Positions 15,451 through 22,649 of a DNA stretch of 34,049 nt are shown piece after piece. The DNA comes from PALSA-1336 sp964592725 (GTDB taxonomy: Bacteria; Patescibacteriota; Doudnabacteria; UBA920), in assembly GCA_964592725.1 (NCBI GenBank), contig CAZQFQ010000011.1:1-34049 (forward strand), in the 5' to 3' direction. A program made the position numbers and the translations under genes. Position 1 is the stretch's first letter, and each line of letters begins with the position of its first letter. The notes under the pieces were generated by a model. The model saw only the letters and a program-made list of their open reading frames with translations. It made no database searches and was not told the origin of the DNA.

Positions 15451-15795
15451 ATGACTATAAAAGGGATTGGCATTGACATAATGGAGATTAAAAGGTTTTT
15501 GGCTTTAAAAAAAAACAGAAACGGGCGTTTTTTAACCAACAATTTTAGCGAGGCGGAACTTGACTATTGTTTTTCTTTCCGCGATCCGGCCGTGCATTTG
15601 GCCGGAACGTTCGCGGCAAAAGAGGCCGTATTTAAATCTTTGGGAAATTCCGGAAGCCTTGCGTCGGTTATAGAAATCAGGAGAGACAGCAAGGGGAAGC
15701 CGTCCGTATGGATAAAAAACCGCCGCCAAAAGTCGATTTTTATATCAATAAGCCACACGGCGCAAACTGCGGCGGCGGTTGCCGTAAAACAATGA
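15451..15795 (+). CDS. acpS: Holo-[acyl-carrier-protein] synthase
   Basis: 114 residues from the ATG at 15451, where 'MTIKGIGIDIMEIKR' matches the family's N-terminus and AAAGG lies 7 nt upstream. The ATG at 15427 is in frame and also has AAGGA, so it is an alternative start. Key residues: Asp9 in 'GIGIDI' and Glu58 in 'FAAKEAVFK' bind Mg2+ and CoA, followed by Lys62 and the C-terminal 'SISHT'. AcpS moves phosphopantetheine from CoA to the Ser of an acyl carrier protein. An ACP gene sits 1 kb downstream in the same run of overlapping genes, which makes it the obvious partner. Confidence 0.92.
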   Translation: MTIKGIGIDIMEIKRFLALKKNRNGRFLTNNFSEAELDYCFSFRDPAVHLAGTFAAKEAVFKSLGNSGSLASVIEIRRDSKGKPSVWIKNRRQKSIFISISHTAQTAAAVAVKQ

Positions 15796-16850
15796 ACACA
15801 AAAAAATGCATCGTATTGGATTTGGATAACACCCTGTGGGGAGGCATTGTGGGGGAAGACGGCATTGACGGAATCAAACTTTCCGTGTCCCGTCCCGGAG
15901 CAAGTTTTATAGCTTTTCAGCAGGCCCTGCTCGACCTCTACAACCGCGGGATTATATTGGCAATAAACAGCAAAAATAATTATGAGGAAGCAATCAACGT
16001 TATCCGCTCCCATCCGAATATGATTTTAAAAGAGCGCCATTTCGCGGCAATGAGAATTAATTGGGAAGATAAAACGCAAAACCTCGTTGAGCTGGCTAAA
16101 GAACTTAACATCGGCCTGGATTCAATGGTGCTTTTAGACGACGATCCCACAAACCGCGCCTCGGTTAAAGCAATGGTGCCGGAGGTTGAGGTTCCGGAAT
16201 TGCCGGAAAGCCCCGAAGATTACGCCAAGTTCCTGCTTTTATTGCCTTACTTCCCAAAAGAAGCAATGACAGATGAAGATAAAATGCGCGGCAGTTTATA
16301 TGTAACGGAGAGACTGCGCCGGGAAGCGGAAAAAATTTTTCCCGACAAAACGGAATTTTTAAAAAGCCTGGGCTTGGAACTCCGGGTATTTGAGGACGAT
16401 TCGGCATCGGTGGGCCGCCTCGCGCAAATGACCGGTAAAACCAACCAGTTTAATGTCAACAAAATTCCGATGACCGAAGAAGAAGTCGCGGGATTCATCC
16501 GGGATCCCGGCTATAAAGTATTCCACGGATTTGTTGCCGACAGGTTCGGGGCGCACGGCATAACCAATTTAGCGGTGGTAAAAAATTCCGGCGAAGTCTG
16601 GGAAATAGAGCATTTTTTGATGAGCTGCCGGGTTATAGGCCGCGGGATAGAAGAAGCGTTTTTGTGGGCTATCGGCAAATCGGCCAAGCAGAACCAAATC
16701 AAGGAACTTTCCATAACTTTTGTTCCCACGGAAAAAAACGCGCCGGCGCAAGAGTTTGTAAAAAAATATTTTATTAATAATAAGATAACCGTTGAAGGGC
16801 TTCGTCCTTCACCGGAATGGATAGCGATAAAATATGGAAACATTCAATGA
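15792..16850 (+). CDS. FkbH-like HAD-IIIC family protein
   Basis: 352 residues starting at the ATG at 15792, which overlaps the acpS stop by 4 nt. The open frame extends 28 codons further but lies inside acpS. The HAD motif I 'CIVLDLDNTLWGG' (Asp10/Asp12) is the FkbH/HAD-IIIC form. 'AINSKNN' is motif II, 'VLLDDDPTNRASVKAMVPEV' the motif IV region, and the second half ('QMTGKTNQFNVN', 'DRFGAHGITNLAVV', 'FLMSCRVIGRGIEEAFL') is the FkbH C-terminal region with a GNAT-like character. Characterised FkbH proteins dephosphorylate 1,3-bisphosphoglycerate and load glyceryl onto an ACP. The next gene is an ACP, overlapping by 17 nt, so glyceryl-ACP formation is the best prediction. Confidence 0.9.
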   Translation: MNTKKCIVLDLDNTLWGGIVGEDGIDGIKLSVSRPGASFIAFQQALLDLYNRGIILAINSKNNYEEAINVIRSHPNMILKERHFAAMRINWEDKTQNLVELAKELNIGLDSMVLLDDDPTNRASVKAMVPEVEVPELPESPEDYAKFLLLLPYFPKEAMTDEDKMRGSLYVTERLRREAEKIFPDKTEFLKSLGLELRVFEDDSASVGRLAQMTGKTNQFNVNKIPMTEEEVAGFIRDPGYKVFHGFVADRFGAHGITNLAVVKNSGEVWEIEHFLMSCRVIGRGIEEAFLWAIGKSAKQNQIKELSITFVPTEKNAPAQEFVKKYFINNKITVEGLRPSPEWIAIKYGNIQ

Positions 16851-17064
16851 AGTAGCGGCGAAGGCGTTTAAGCTCCCGCCTGCCGAAATAAAGGATTCGC
16901 TAACACCGGAATCCGTTCCCGAGTGGGATTCCATGAATTTTCTCCTGCTTATTGCTAATTTGGAGAAGAATTTTAATATTACTTTTAGCATGGACGAAGT
17001 ATTGAACTTCCAATCGCTCGGCGATATCAGGGCGGCACTCTCCGCAAAAGGAGCGGCCGTATGA
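16834..17064 (+). CDS. Acyl carrier protein
   Basis: 76 residues, acidic and helical. The phosphopantetheine site is Ser33 in 'EWDSMNFLLLI' (the DSM variant of the DSL motif). The N-terminal helix and 'FNITFSMDEVLNFQSLGDI' match the four-helix ACP fold. The start ATG lies inside the 3' end of the FkbH gene (17-nt overlap) and the stop overlaps the MaoC ATG, so the three are translated as a unit. This is probably a dedicated carrier for FkbH-loaded glyceryl or a hydroxyacyl group, not the general fatty-acid ACP, because no ketoacyl synthase or reductase is nearby. Confidence 0.92.
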   Translation: METFNEVAAKAFKLPPAEIKDSLTPESVPEWDSMNFLLLIANLEKNFNITFSMDEVLNFQSLGDIRAALSAKGAAV

Positions 17065-17480
17065 AAGCGAACAAAAAGAATTTTAAGGAAATTAAGCCGG
17101 GGGATTTTGTTTCTTTTGGCAGGACCGTCACGGAAGACGATCTCTTAAAATTTGCGGAACTCAGCGGCGATCAAAGCCCTCTCCATGTTGACGCAAAGTA
17201 CGCGGAGGGGACGAAGTTTAAACAAAGGATTATCCACGGAATGTTTCTCGGCGCACTGGTTTCCCGTCTGGTCGGCATGGAATTGCTGGAAGAAAACGTG
17301 CTTTGCGTGAAAGAAACCCTGGAATTCAAGAAGCCCGCCTTGGTGGGGGACGAGCTGACGGTCAAAGGGACAGTTGTCCATAAGAGCGAAGCCCTGTTGC
17401 TATTGGAATTGTCTCTGGAAATAAGCACAAAAAAAGAATTGCTGGCCTCGGGTTCCATATATGTGCGCGTCTTGCCGTAA
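17061..17480 (+). CDS. MaoC-like hotdog-fold hydratase/dehydratase
   Basis: 139 residues. The hydratase-2 motif is intact: Asp37 and His42 in 'SGDQSPLHVDAKYAEG', followed by 'RIIHGMFLGALVSRL'. The family hydrates enoyl-thioesters or dehydrates (R)-3-hydroxyacyl-thioesters on CoA or ACP. The gene overlaps the ACP stop by 4 nt and carries AAAGGAG 9 nt upstream of its ATG, one of the few good SDs in the locus. With FkbH and the ACP it probably acts on an ACP-bound short acyl group destined for the glycan (inference). Confidence 0.9.
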   Translation: MKANKKNFKEIKPGDFVSFGRTVTEDDLLKFAELSGDQSPLHVDAKYAEGTKFKQRIIHGMFLGALVSRLVGMELLEENVLCVKETLEFKKPALVGDELTVKGTVVHKSEALLLLELSLEISTKKELLASGSIYVRVLP

Positions 17481-17486
17481 TCGGGG

Positions 17487-17505
17487 CTTACACGTTTGAG
17501 GCAAA
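17487..17505. repeat. 19-nt fragment shared with the large palindrome at 33104-33122
   Basis: CTTACACGTTTGAGGCAAA differs by one base from 33104-33122 (CTTACGCGTTTGAGGCAAA), the left arm of the structured element at the right end of the window. Its end merges with AAAGGA, the likely SD of the next gene. It looks like a remnant or partial copy of a dispersed repeat. Confidence 0.6.
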
Positions 17506-17514
17506 AGGACATCT

Positions 17515-18138
17515 ATGAAGAAATCACAACCAAAATATAAAGCCATACTGTTTGATTTAGACGGGGTTTTGGTGGATATGCCGGAGGGGCATTATGAAGC
17601 TTTAAACAAGGCGCTGTCTTTATTTGGCGCGAAAATTGAGCGCGAAGAGCACGCCAACTATTTTAACGGCCTGTCTTCGCGCAAAAAAATTGAAAAATTG
17701 GAAGAGCTTGGGCGGCTGCCTTCGGGCCTTAAGGAATTTATTAATGCGGTTAAGCAAAAGTATACCAAAGAAATTATTTCCAAATACTGCGTGCCGGATT
17801 ATTCCAAAATAATTTTATTAAGAGAACTAAAAAAGCGCGGATTCCTTTTGGCCTGCTGCTCAAATTCGGTAAAGGAAACTTTGCACCTTATGCTAAAGTC
17901 CGCCCAGCTGTTTGAGCAGTTTGATTTAATTTTGGGCAACGATGAAATTGTCAACCAAAAGCCGCATCCGGAAATTTATTTAAAAGCCATCGCGTCGCTT
18001 GAAGTCAAGCCGCACGAGTGTATAATAGTGGAAGACGCGCCTTACGGCATTGCCTCGGCCAAAGCCAGCGGCGCCAAGGTTTACGAAGTCAGGGGCGTGG
18101 AAGATGTTAATTTATCTTTATTTAAGGCTATTTTATGA
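17515..18138 (+). CDS. HAD-superfamily phosphatase (beta-phosphoglucomutase-like)
   Basis: 207 residues. Motif I 'ILFDLDGVLVDM' (Asp14/Asp16), a helical cap after residue 20, motif II 'CCSNS' near 115, motif III Lys in 'NQKPHPEIY' and motif IV 'IIVEDAPYGIASAKASG' are all intact, typical of subfamily IA HADs such as beta-PGM and sugar-phosphate phosphatases. It starts 34 nt after the MaoC gene with an AAAGGA SD and overlaps the cupin gene by 4 nt. Beside sugar nucleotidyltransferases it probably dephosphorylates or isomerises a sugar phosphate before nucleotide activation (inference). Confidence 0.88.
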   Translation: MKKSQPKYKAILFDLDGVLVDMPEGHYEALNKALSLFGAKIEREEHANYFNGLSSRKKIEKLEELGRLPSGLKEFINAVKQKYTKEIISKYCVPDYSKIILLRELKKRGFLLACCSNSVKETLHLMLKSAQLFEQFDLILGNDEIVNQKPHPEIYLKAIASLEVKPHECIIVEDAPYGIASAKASGAKVYEVRGVEDVNLSLFKAIL

Positions 18139-18455
18139 AAGTTTATCGTTTGAAAGATTTTGTCAGGGGTTGGGTCGTGGGCGATTTTAAAGAGAGCGTA
18201 ATTCGGACCAAGGCTTTTGAGTTCGCGGTCAAATTTTATCGCAAAGGCGATAAGGAAAAAAAACATGTGCATAAAAAGGCGGACGAGATCAGCGTCGTCG
18301 TAAGCGGCAAATTCAGCATGAATGGAAAAATTTTAAAACCCGGCAGTGTGATTTGGCTCAAGCCCGGCCAGCCGGCAAATTTTTCCTGCTTAAAAAATGG
18401 CAGTACCGCGGTAATCAAAACCCCTTCGGTAATAGGGGATAAATATTTAATTTAA
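18135..18455 (+). CDS. Small cupin-fold protein
   Basis: 106 residues of single-domain cupin. Metal ligands are His44, His46 and Glu51 in 'KKHVHKKADEISVVVSG', followed by the second cupin segment 'ILKPGSVIWLKPGQPANF'. The third conserved His of motif 2 is replaced, so metal binding may be partial. Translationally coupled to the HAD gene (ATGA). Small cupins in sugar loci are often isomerases/epimerases or sensors. The substrate here is unknown. Confidence 0.85.
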   Translation: MKVYRLKDFVRGWVVGDFKESVIRTKAFEFAVKFYRKGDKEKKHVHKKADEISVVVSGKFSMNGKILKPGSVIWLKPGQPANFSCLKNGSTAVIKTPSVIGDKYLI

Positions 18456-18494
18456 ATTTAATTAGCCAAAACTTAAATATTTATATTTTAATTT

Positions 18495-19151
18495 ATGGGC
18501 GAACAATTTTCGAAAGATCCTGAGCATCAATTTATTGAGGATCCCGAATTAGCCGCAGGAATGGCCGATAAAGAAAAGCCTTTGCGGGATGTTATATATA
18601 CTGAACAGAAGCGCCGTCATGATAGGTTAACATCTAGGGAAAAGTATATAAGGAAACACTCACCGCCGGAATATTTTGAAAGGCAACTGCAGGATTTAGA
18701 GGTAGAGAAGGCACGATCGAAAGGTGTATTGGATCGTATTAATTCAGGTTTATTAAAGATGGCGGAAAGAGCCGCGGAAGAATATGAAGTCAGACAGACC
18801 GGGAAAGGAAACTCCTTGTCGGAACAGCAAGCGCTTCAAGAAGGTTCACGGGTTCGGGAAAGGGCGCGGCAGTACAGAGACGAGATGGACGACTTTTTTG
18901 GTTTTATGACCGGGCGGATTACGCAACGGGATCGCACTCAATTTGAAGGTTCTGCTGTCCGTGAGAGTAGGGAAAAAAACCTGAAAGCCGATGATTACTG
19001 GAATGCTTTAGAATATGTTGAGAAGCTTCAGACTGTCCGCCCTTACCATTTTATTAAATGGCTGAAGGCTAAATACAAACTTGCTTTACTGGAAGCAGAA
19101 GATGACCTAAGAAGAGATTATAATAATAAAAGAGATAAATTAATCGGCTAA
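18495..19151 (+). CDS. Charged, helix-rich protein of unknown function
   Basis: 218 residues with about a third Asp/Glu/Lys/Arg, no signal peptide or membrane segment, and long predicted helices and coiled-coil stretches (about 55-95 and 110-150, e.g. 'ERQLQDLEVEKARSKGVLD' and 'SRVRERARQYRDEMDDFF'). I do not recognise a family. Codon choice (more AGG/AGA/CGG, fewer GCC/TTT-type codons) differs from the flanking genes, and it interrupts the HAD-cupin / nucleotidyltransferase run. The ATG has no SD and lies in a very A/T-rich stretch. It is probably cytoplasmic, and may be a later insertion. Confidence 0.65.
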   Translation: MGEQFSKDPEHQFIEDPELAAGMADKEKPLRDVIYTEQKRRHDRLTSREKYIRKHSPPEYFERQLQDLEVEKARSKGVLDRINSGLLKMAERAAEEYEVRQTGKGNSLSEQQALQEGSRVRERARQYRDEMDDFFGFMTGRITQRDRTQFEGSAVRESREKNLKADDYWNALEYVEKLQTVRPYHFIKWLKAKYKLALLEAEDDLRRDYNNKRDKLIG

Positions 19152-19214
19152 ATTTTATTTAATAGTTTTTCCCTTAGTCTAATCCTAACACTTACATAAT
19201 TAATTTATAGCATT

Positions 19215-20036
19215 ATGAAACTAGTCGTACCCATGGCCGGACTGGGAACCAGGTTCGCCAAAGTCGCGGACCAAAATCCGGAGTATAAAAAACCCAAGCC
19301 GTTTATCAGCGTCAAAGGTTATCCTATGGTCAGATGGGCCACGGGCTCTTTGCCTTTTGTGGAGCATCCGGGGCAAAACGTCAGTTCGCCGATAAAAGTC
19401 GCGGGCAAGGACATCATTTTCATTATTTTAAAAGAACACGATGAAGCCTTTGGCATGCAAAAACAATTAAGGAAAATTTATTCGGACGAAGTAAATGTTA
19501 TAGTGCTTCCGGCTCTAACCCGGGGGGCGGCGGAGACGGCTTACCAGGCCAAGCCTTTTTTGAATCCGGAAGAAGACGTGCTTTTTTCCGACTCCGACCA
19601 TTATTTTGACGGTTCTATTTTGGAGCGGGCCATTTTAAACCAGCCTAAAGACAATGCGGGGATTATTCCCGTATTTACTCCGCCAAACGACGGCATTGCC
19701 AGGTGGAGCTACTCGCTCCTTAAAACCGGCACGGACGATATTATCCAGGTGGGCGAAAAAGATCCGGAGCTTATGAACAAAGGGGCGCCGGCGAACATTG
19801 GGGCTTATTATTTTACCAAGGCCAAATATTTTTTAAGCGAAGTTGAGGAGGTTATGGAAAAAAACGAAGTCAGCGGGCCTTCGGGAAAAGGAGAATTTTA
19901 TATTGCGCCTTTGTACCAGCGCCTGCTGAACAAAGGGATGAAGCTTAAAGCCGCGCTTTTGCCGGAAGTTTGGGGACTTGGCACGCCGGAGGATTTGACT
20001 TATTTTTTGGCAAATTGTAAAGTTGGAAAGCCTTAG
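19215..20036 (+). CDS. Sugar-phosphate nucleotidyltransferase-like protein (first of a tandem pair)
   Basis: 273 residues. An NTP_transferase signature 'VVPMAGLGTRF' (4-14) is followed by 'KKPKPFISVKGYPM' with the substrate Lys. 'FSDSDHYFDGS' is the metal-binding Asp region, and 'GLGTPEDLTYFL' is the C-terminal family hallmark. These enzymes activate a sugar-1-phosphate with an NTP, releasing pyrophosphate. The sugar and nucleotide cannot be read from the sequence. The neighbouring HAD, cupin and second nucleotidyltransferase suggest a dedicated NDP-sugar pathway. No SD. Confidence 0.85.
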   Translation: MKLVVPMAGLGTRFAKVADQNPEYKKPKPFISVKGYPMVRWATGSLPFVEHPGQNVSSPIKVAGKDIIFIILKEHDEAFGMQKQLRKIYSDEVNVIVLPALTRGAAETAYQAKPFLNPEEDVLFSDSDHYFDGSILERAILNQPKDNAGIIPVFTPPNDGIARWSYSLLKTGTDDIIQVGEKDPELMNKGAPANIGAYYFTKAKYFLSEVEEVMEKNEVSGPSGKGEFYIAPLYQRLLNKGMKLKAALLPEVWGLGTPEDLTYFLANCKVGKP

Positions 20037-20054
20037 ATTATTAAAATAAAGCAT

Positions 20055-20792
20055 ATGGAAAATATTTTAAATATTGTGGTGCCAATGGCTGGCAAGGGAA
20101 CGGCATTTATTAACGCCGGGTACACTTTCCCCAAGCCGTTAATAGACGTCGGCGGCAAGACCATGATAGAAATGGTCATAGACAACTTAAAGCCAAAATG
20201 CAAATACAAATTTATTTTTATATGCTTAAAGGAGCATTATGACAAATATGATTTGTATCATATTTTGCAAAATGCCACGGAAAATAATTTTGAAGTTGTC
20301 CCCCTGCTCGGCCCGACCCAGGGCGCGGCCTGCACCGTGCTTACCGCGGTCAAGTATATTAACAACCAACAGGACCTGCTGATTGCCAATGCCGACCAGG
20401 TTATTAATACCGACATCAACGATTTTATAAAAGAGGCCAGGTCGGGCGAAAAGGACGGCCTGATTATGACTTTTAAATCCAGCCATCCCAAGTGGAGCTA
20501 TGCCCGAACCGACGAAACCGGCAGAGTGGTGGAAGTCGCGGAAAAAAGGCTGATTTCCGACAAAGCCACGGTGGGGTTGTATTATTTTAAAAAAGGCGAG
20601 GATTTTGTGAATGCCGCCCAATCCATGATCCACAAGGATATCCGCTATGACAACCAGTTTTTTGTCTGCCCGACTTACAACGAACTGCTTTTGCGGGACA
20701 AAAAAATTTATGTTTACGATATAGACCCCCAAGCCATGCACGGGCTCGGCACGCCGGAAGATTTGAATTTATTTTTGCAGAAAAAAAACTAA
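20055..20792 (+). CDS. Sugar-phosphate nucleotidyltransferase-like protein (second of a tandem pair)
   Basis: 245 residues, paralogous to its upstream neighbour 18 nt away. The signature is 'VVPMAGKGTAF' (8-18), so the Arg of GxGTRF is Ala here. 'GYTFPKPLIDVGGKTMIE', 'LIANADQVINTDI' and the C-terminal 'GLGTPEDLNLFL' are intact. Loss of the Arg, which contacts the NTP phosphates in characterised relatives, could mean altered nucleotide use or a non-catalytic role. Otherwise the fold looks complete. Divergence from the paralogue suggests a different sugar rather than redundancy. Confidence 0.85.
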   Translation: MENILNIVVPMAGKGTAFINAGYTFPKPLIDVGGKTMIEMVIDNLKPKCKYKFIFICLKEHYDKYDLYHILQNATENNFEVVPLLGPTQGAACTVLTAVKYINNQQDLLIANADQVINTDINDFIKEARSGEKDGLIMTFKSSHPKWSYARTDETGRVVEVAEKRLISDKATVGLYYFKKGEDFVNAAQSMIHKDIRYDNQFFVCPTYNELLLRDKKIYVYDIDPQAMHGLGTPEDLNLFLQKKN

Positions 20793-20796
20793 AGCG

Positions 20797-21654
20797 ATGC
20801 AAATATTAACGCACCGGGGTTTGGACTCCGGTAAAAAAGAATATTTCGCGGAAAGCTCCTGTGAAGCCTTTTTAGACCAGCTTGGGCGGGGCTTTGGCCT
20901 GGAATTTGACCTGCAGTTTACCAAAGAGGGCGAAATAATAATTTCCCACGATTTTACTTTGGACCGGATTAGCGGCGGCAAAATTACCGGACCTATTAAA
21001 AATTTCAGCCGAAGTGAAATTCTATCTTTTGATTTTAACAACTGTCACCTTACCGACTTGGAAACCCTGCTTGGGGCAATAGGCAAAACGGATCCCCGGC
21101 CAATCTGCGCCGTCCATATAAAGTCAGGCTCGCAGGAGCAAAAATACTTAAAGGTTTTATTTGAAAAAATTAAGGGAATAGATCCGGAAAAATTTATTTT
21201 ATTTGATTTAAAACCCAGAGCCGCGGAATATCTAAAATCTTTAAATCAGGCGTTAAACCTGGCGCCGTCGGTTGCCCATCCTTACGACATTAAACGATAC
21301 AATAAGGCGGTCGGCGGCACTCTAATGTCCGTAAATGACGCTGTCAGTTATCGTAACCTTTATTCCTGGGTATGGCTGGACGAATGGGATTTAAGCGATG
21401 AAGGCGGCAAAAAAAAGACTTTTTACAATGCCGAGGTTTTTGAAACACTCCGCGGGCAAGGCTTTAAAATTTCCCTGGTAACGCCCGAACTGCACGGCAG
21501 TTCGCCGGGACTCCTTGGGGGAGAGGCTCACCCGGACGCCAAAAACAAGGAAATTTTAACAAAAAGATTTAAGGAAATATTGGCGCTAAAGCCCGACGCG
21601 CTTTGCACCGATTATCCGGATTTAGTCAGGGATTTAAATAATAATTTAAAATAA
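20797..21654 (+). CDS. Glycerophosphodiester phosphodiesterase-like protein
   Basis: 285 residues of TIM-barrel GDPD type. Catalytic landmarks are His6-Arg7 in 'LTHRGLD', Glu36-x-Asp38 in 'GLEFDLQFTKEGEIIISHD' and His51. The later E-x-K of classical GDPDs is 'HIKSG' here, a variant. 'ALCTDYPDLV' is the usual C-terminal strand. No signal peptide, so it is probably cytoplasmic. It starts 4 nt after the second nucleotidyltransferase and ends 1 nt before the WavE-type gene. It may act on glycerophosphoryl groups linked to the glycan or on a phosphodiester intermediate (inference). Confidence 0.85.
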   Translation: MQILTHRGLDSGKKEYFAESSCEAFLDQLGRGFGLEFDLQFTKEGEIIISHDFTLDRISGGKITGPIKNFSRSEILSFDFNNCHLTDLETLLGAIGKTDPRPICAVHIKSGSQEQKYLKVLFEKIKGIDPEKFILFDLKPRAAEYLKSLNQALNLAPSVAHPYDIKRYNKAVGGTLMSVNDAVSYRNLYSWVWLDEWDLSDEGGKKKTFYNAEVFETLRGQGFKISLVTPELHGSSPGLLGGEAHPDAKNKEILTKRFKEILALKPDALCTDYPDLVRDLNNNLK

Positions 21655-21655
21655 T

Positions 21656-22645
21656 ATGGGGCTCGGAGATTTAAAAAAGAAACTGTTTTCGAAAATTGAG
21701 CAATCAAAAAAAGTTTTATATACTTTCCACAAAAGGCCGCTGTTTTCACGGCAAGTAAATACGTGGTCCGATCCTGTAAACAATCTGCCCAGGTTTGCAA
21801 TTGTTATACAGGGCCCCGTGGCCAAAGATTGCGATTTTACCTTGGAAACTGTCCGGCTTTACAAAAAGCATTTTGTCGGGGCAAACATCATCGTTTCCAC
21901 TTGGGACGACGAGCCGGTAAATTACGCGGACAAAATTAAAGAGCAGGGTGCCGAAGTTATTTTAAATGCCAAACCCAAGTTTCCGGGGACTTCACATATC
22001 AATTTTCAGATTGCCTCGTCTTTGGCCGGGGTCAAGAAAGCCCAAAGCCTGGGCGCGCAATATGTTTTAAAAACCCGGACCGACCAGCGGATGTACGCTC
22101 CCAATGTTTTGGAATATTTTTACAACTTACTGGAAAAATTCCCGCCGGCTCCGGGCTTTAAACAAAAGCGGAGGATTTTGGGCGTCAGCCTGAATACTTT
22201 TAAATACCGTCTTTATGACTTGTCCGATATGAATATTTTTGGCCATGTGGATGATATGTTGGTTTATTGGGGGCCGGGCTTTGACGACAGAAAATTTAGC
22301 AAGATTCCGGAAAAATTGGGGGACTGGTCCAAAGCTCGGCTGTGCGAGGTTTATTTGTCCACTAAATTTTTGGAAGCCGCGGGCCGAAATTTAACCTGGA
22401 CGCTCAAGGATTCCTGGCAGGCTTTTGCCGAAAATCTTTGCGTCGTGGACGCGGGCAGCCTGGATTTATATTGGTATAAATATGAACGCAATAAAGAATA
22501 CCGGCATTTGGATTACGGCGCTGTTACTAACGAAAAGGAGTTGGGCTTTTCAGATTGGTTTAATCTTTATTCAAATTTGTCAAACAGGCTGCGGGTTCCG
22601 GAGGAGGCTTTGGACGAGGCATTTACCGCGCAAGTAAATAAATAA
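21656..22645 (+). CDS. WavE-family surface polysaccharide biosynthesis protein
   Basis: 329 residues. It shows the WavE pattern: 'FAIVIQGPV', 'IIVSTWDDEPV' and 'VLKTRTDQRMY' (an acidic D-x-R motif at the end of a Rossmann-like GT-A half), followed by 'FGHVDDMLVYWGPG'. WavE was named for LPS core synthesis in Vibrio, and the family is generally treated as glycosyltransferase-like. The acceptor and donor are unknown. It starts 1 nt after the GDPD gene. No SD. Confidence 0.85.
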   Translation: MGLGDLKKKLFSKIEQSKKVLYTFHKRPLFSRQVNTWSDPVNNLPRFAIVIQGPVAKDCDFTLETVRLYKKHFVGANIIVSTWDDEPVNYADKIKEQGAEVILNAKPKFPGTSHINFQIASSLAGVKKAQSLGAQYVLKTRTDQRMYAPNVLEYFYNLLEKFPPAPGFKQKRRILGVSLNTFKYRLYDLSDMNIFGHVDDMLVYWGPGFDDRKFSKIPEKLGDWSKARLCEVYLSTKFLEAAGRNLTWTLKDSWQAFAENLCVVDAGSLDLYWYKYERNKEYRHLDYGAVTNEKELGFSDWFNLYSNLSNRLRVPEEALDEAFTAQVNK

Positions 22646-22649
22646 TTTA

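Noticed and set aside
9263..15795. Reassigned UGA codon as in Gracilibacteria/SR1
   Set aside because: TGA ends gmd, wzt, acpS and other genes exactly where the families end and where the next gene starts (ATGA overlaps); no in-frame TGA is needed in any product.
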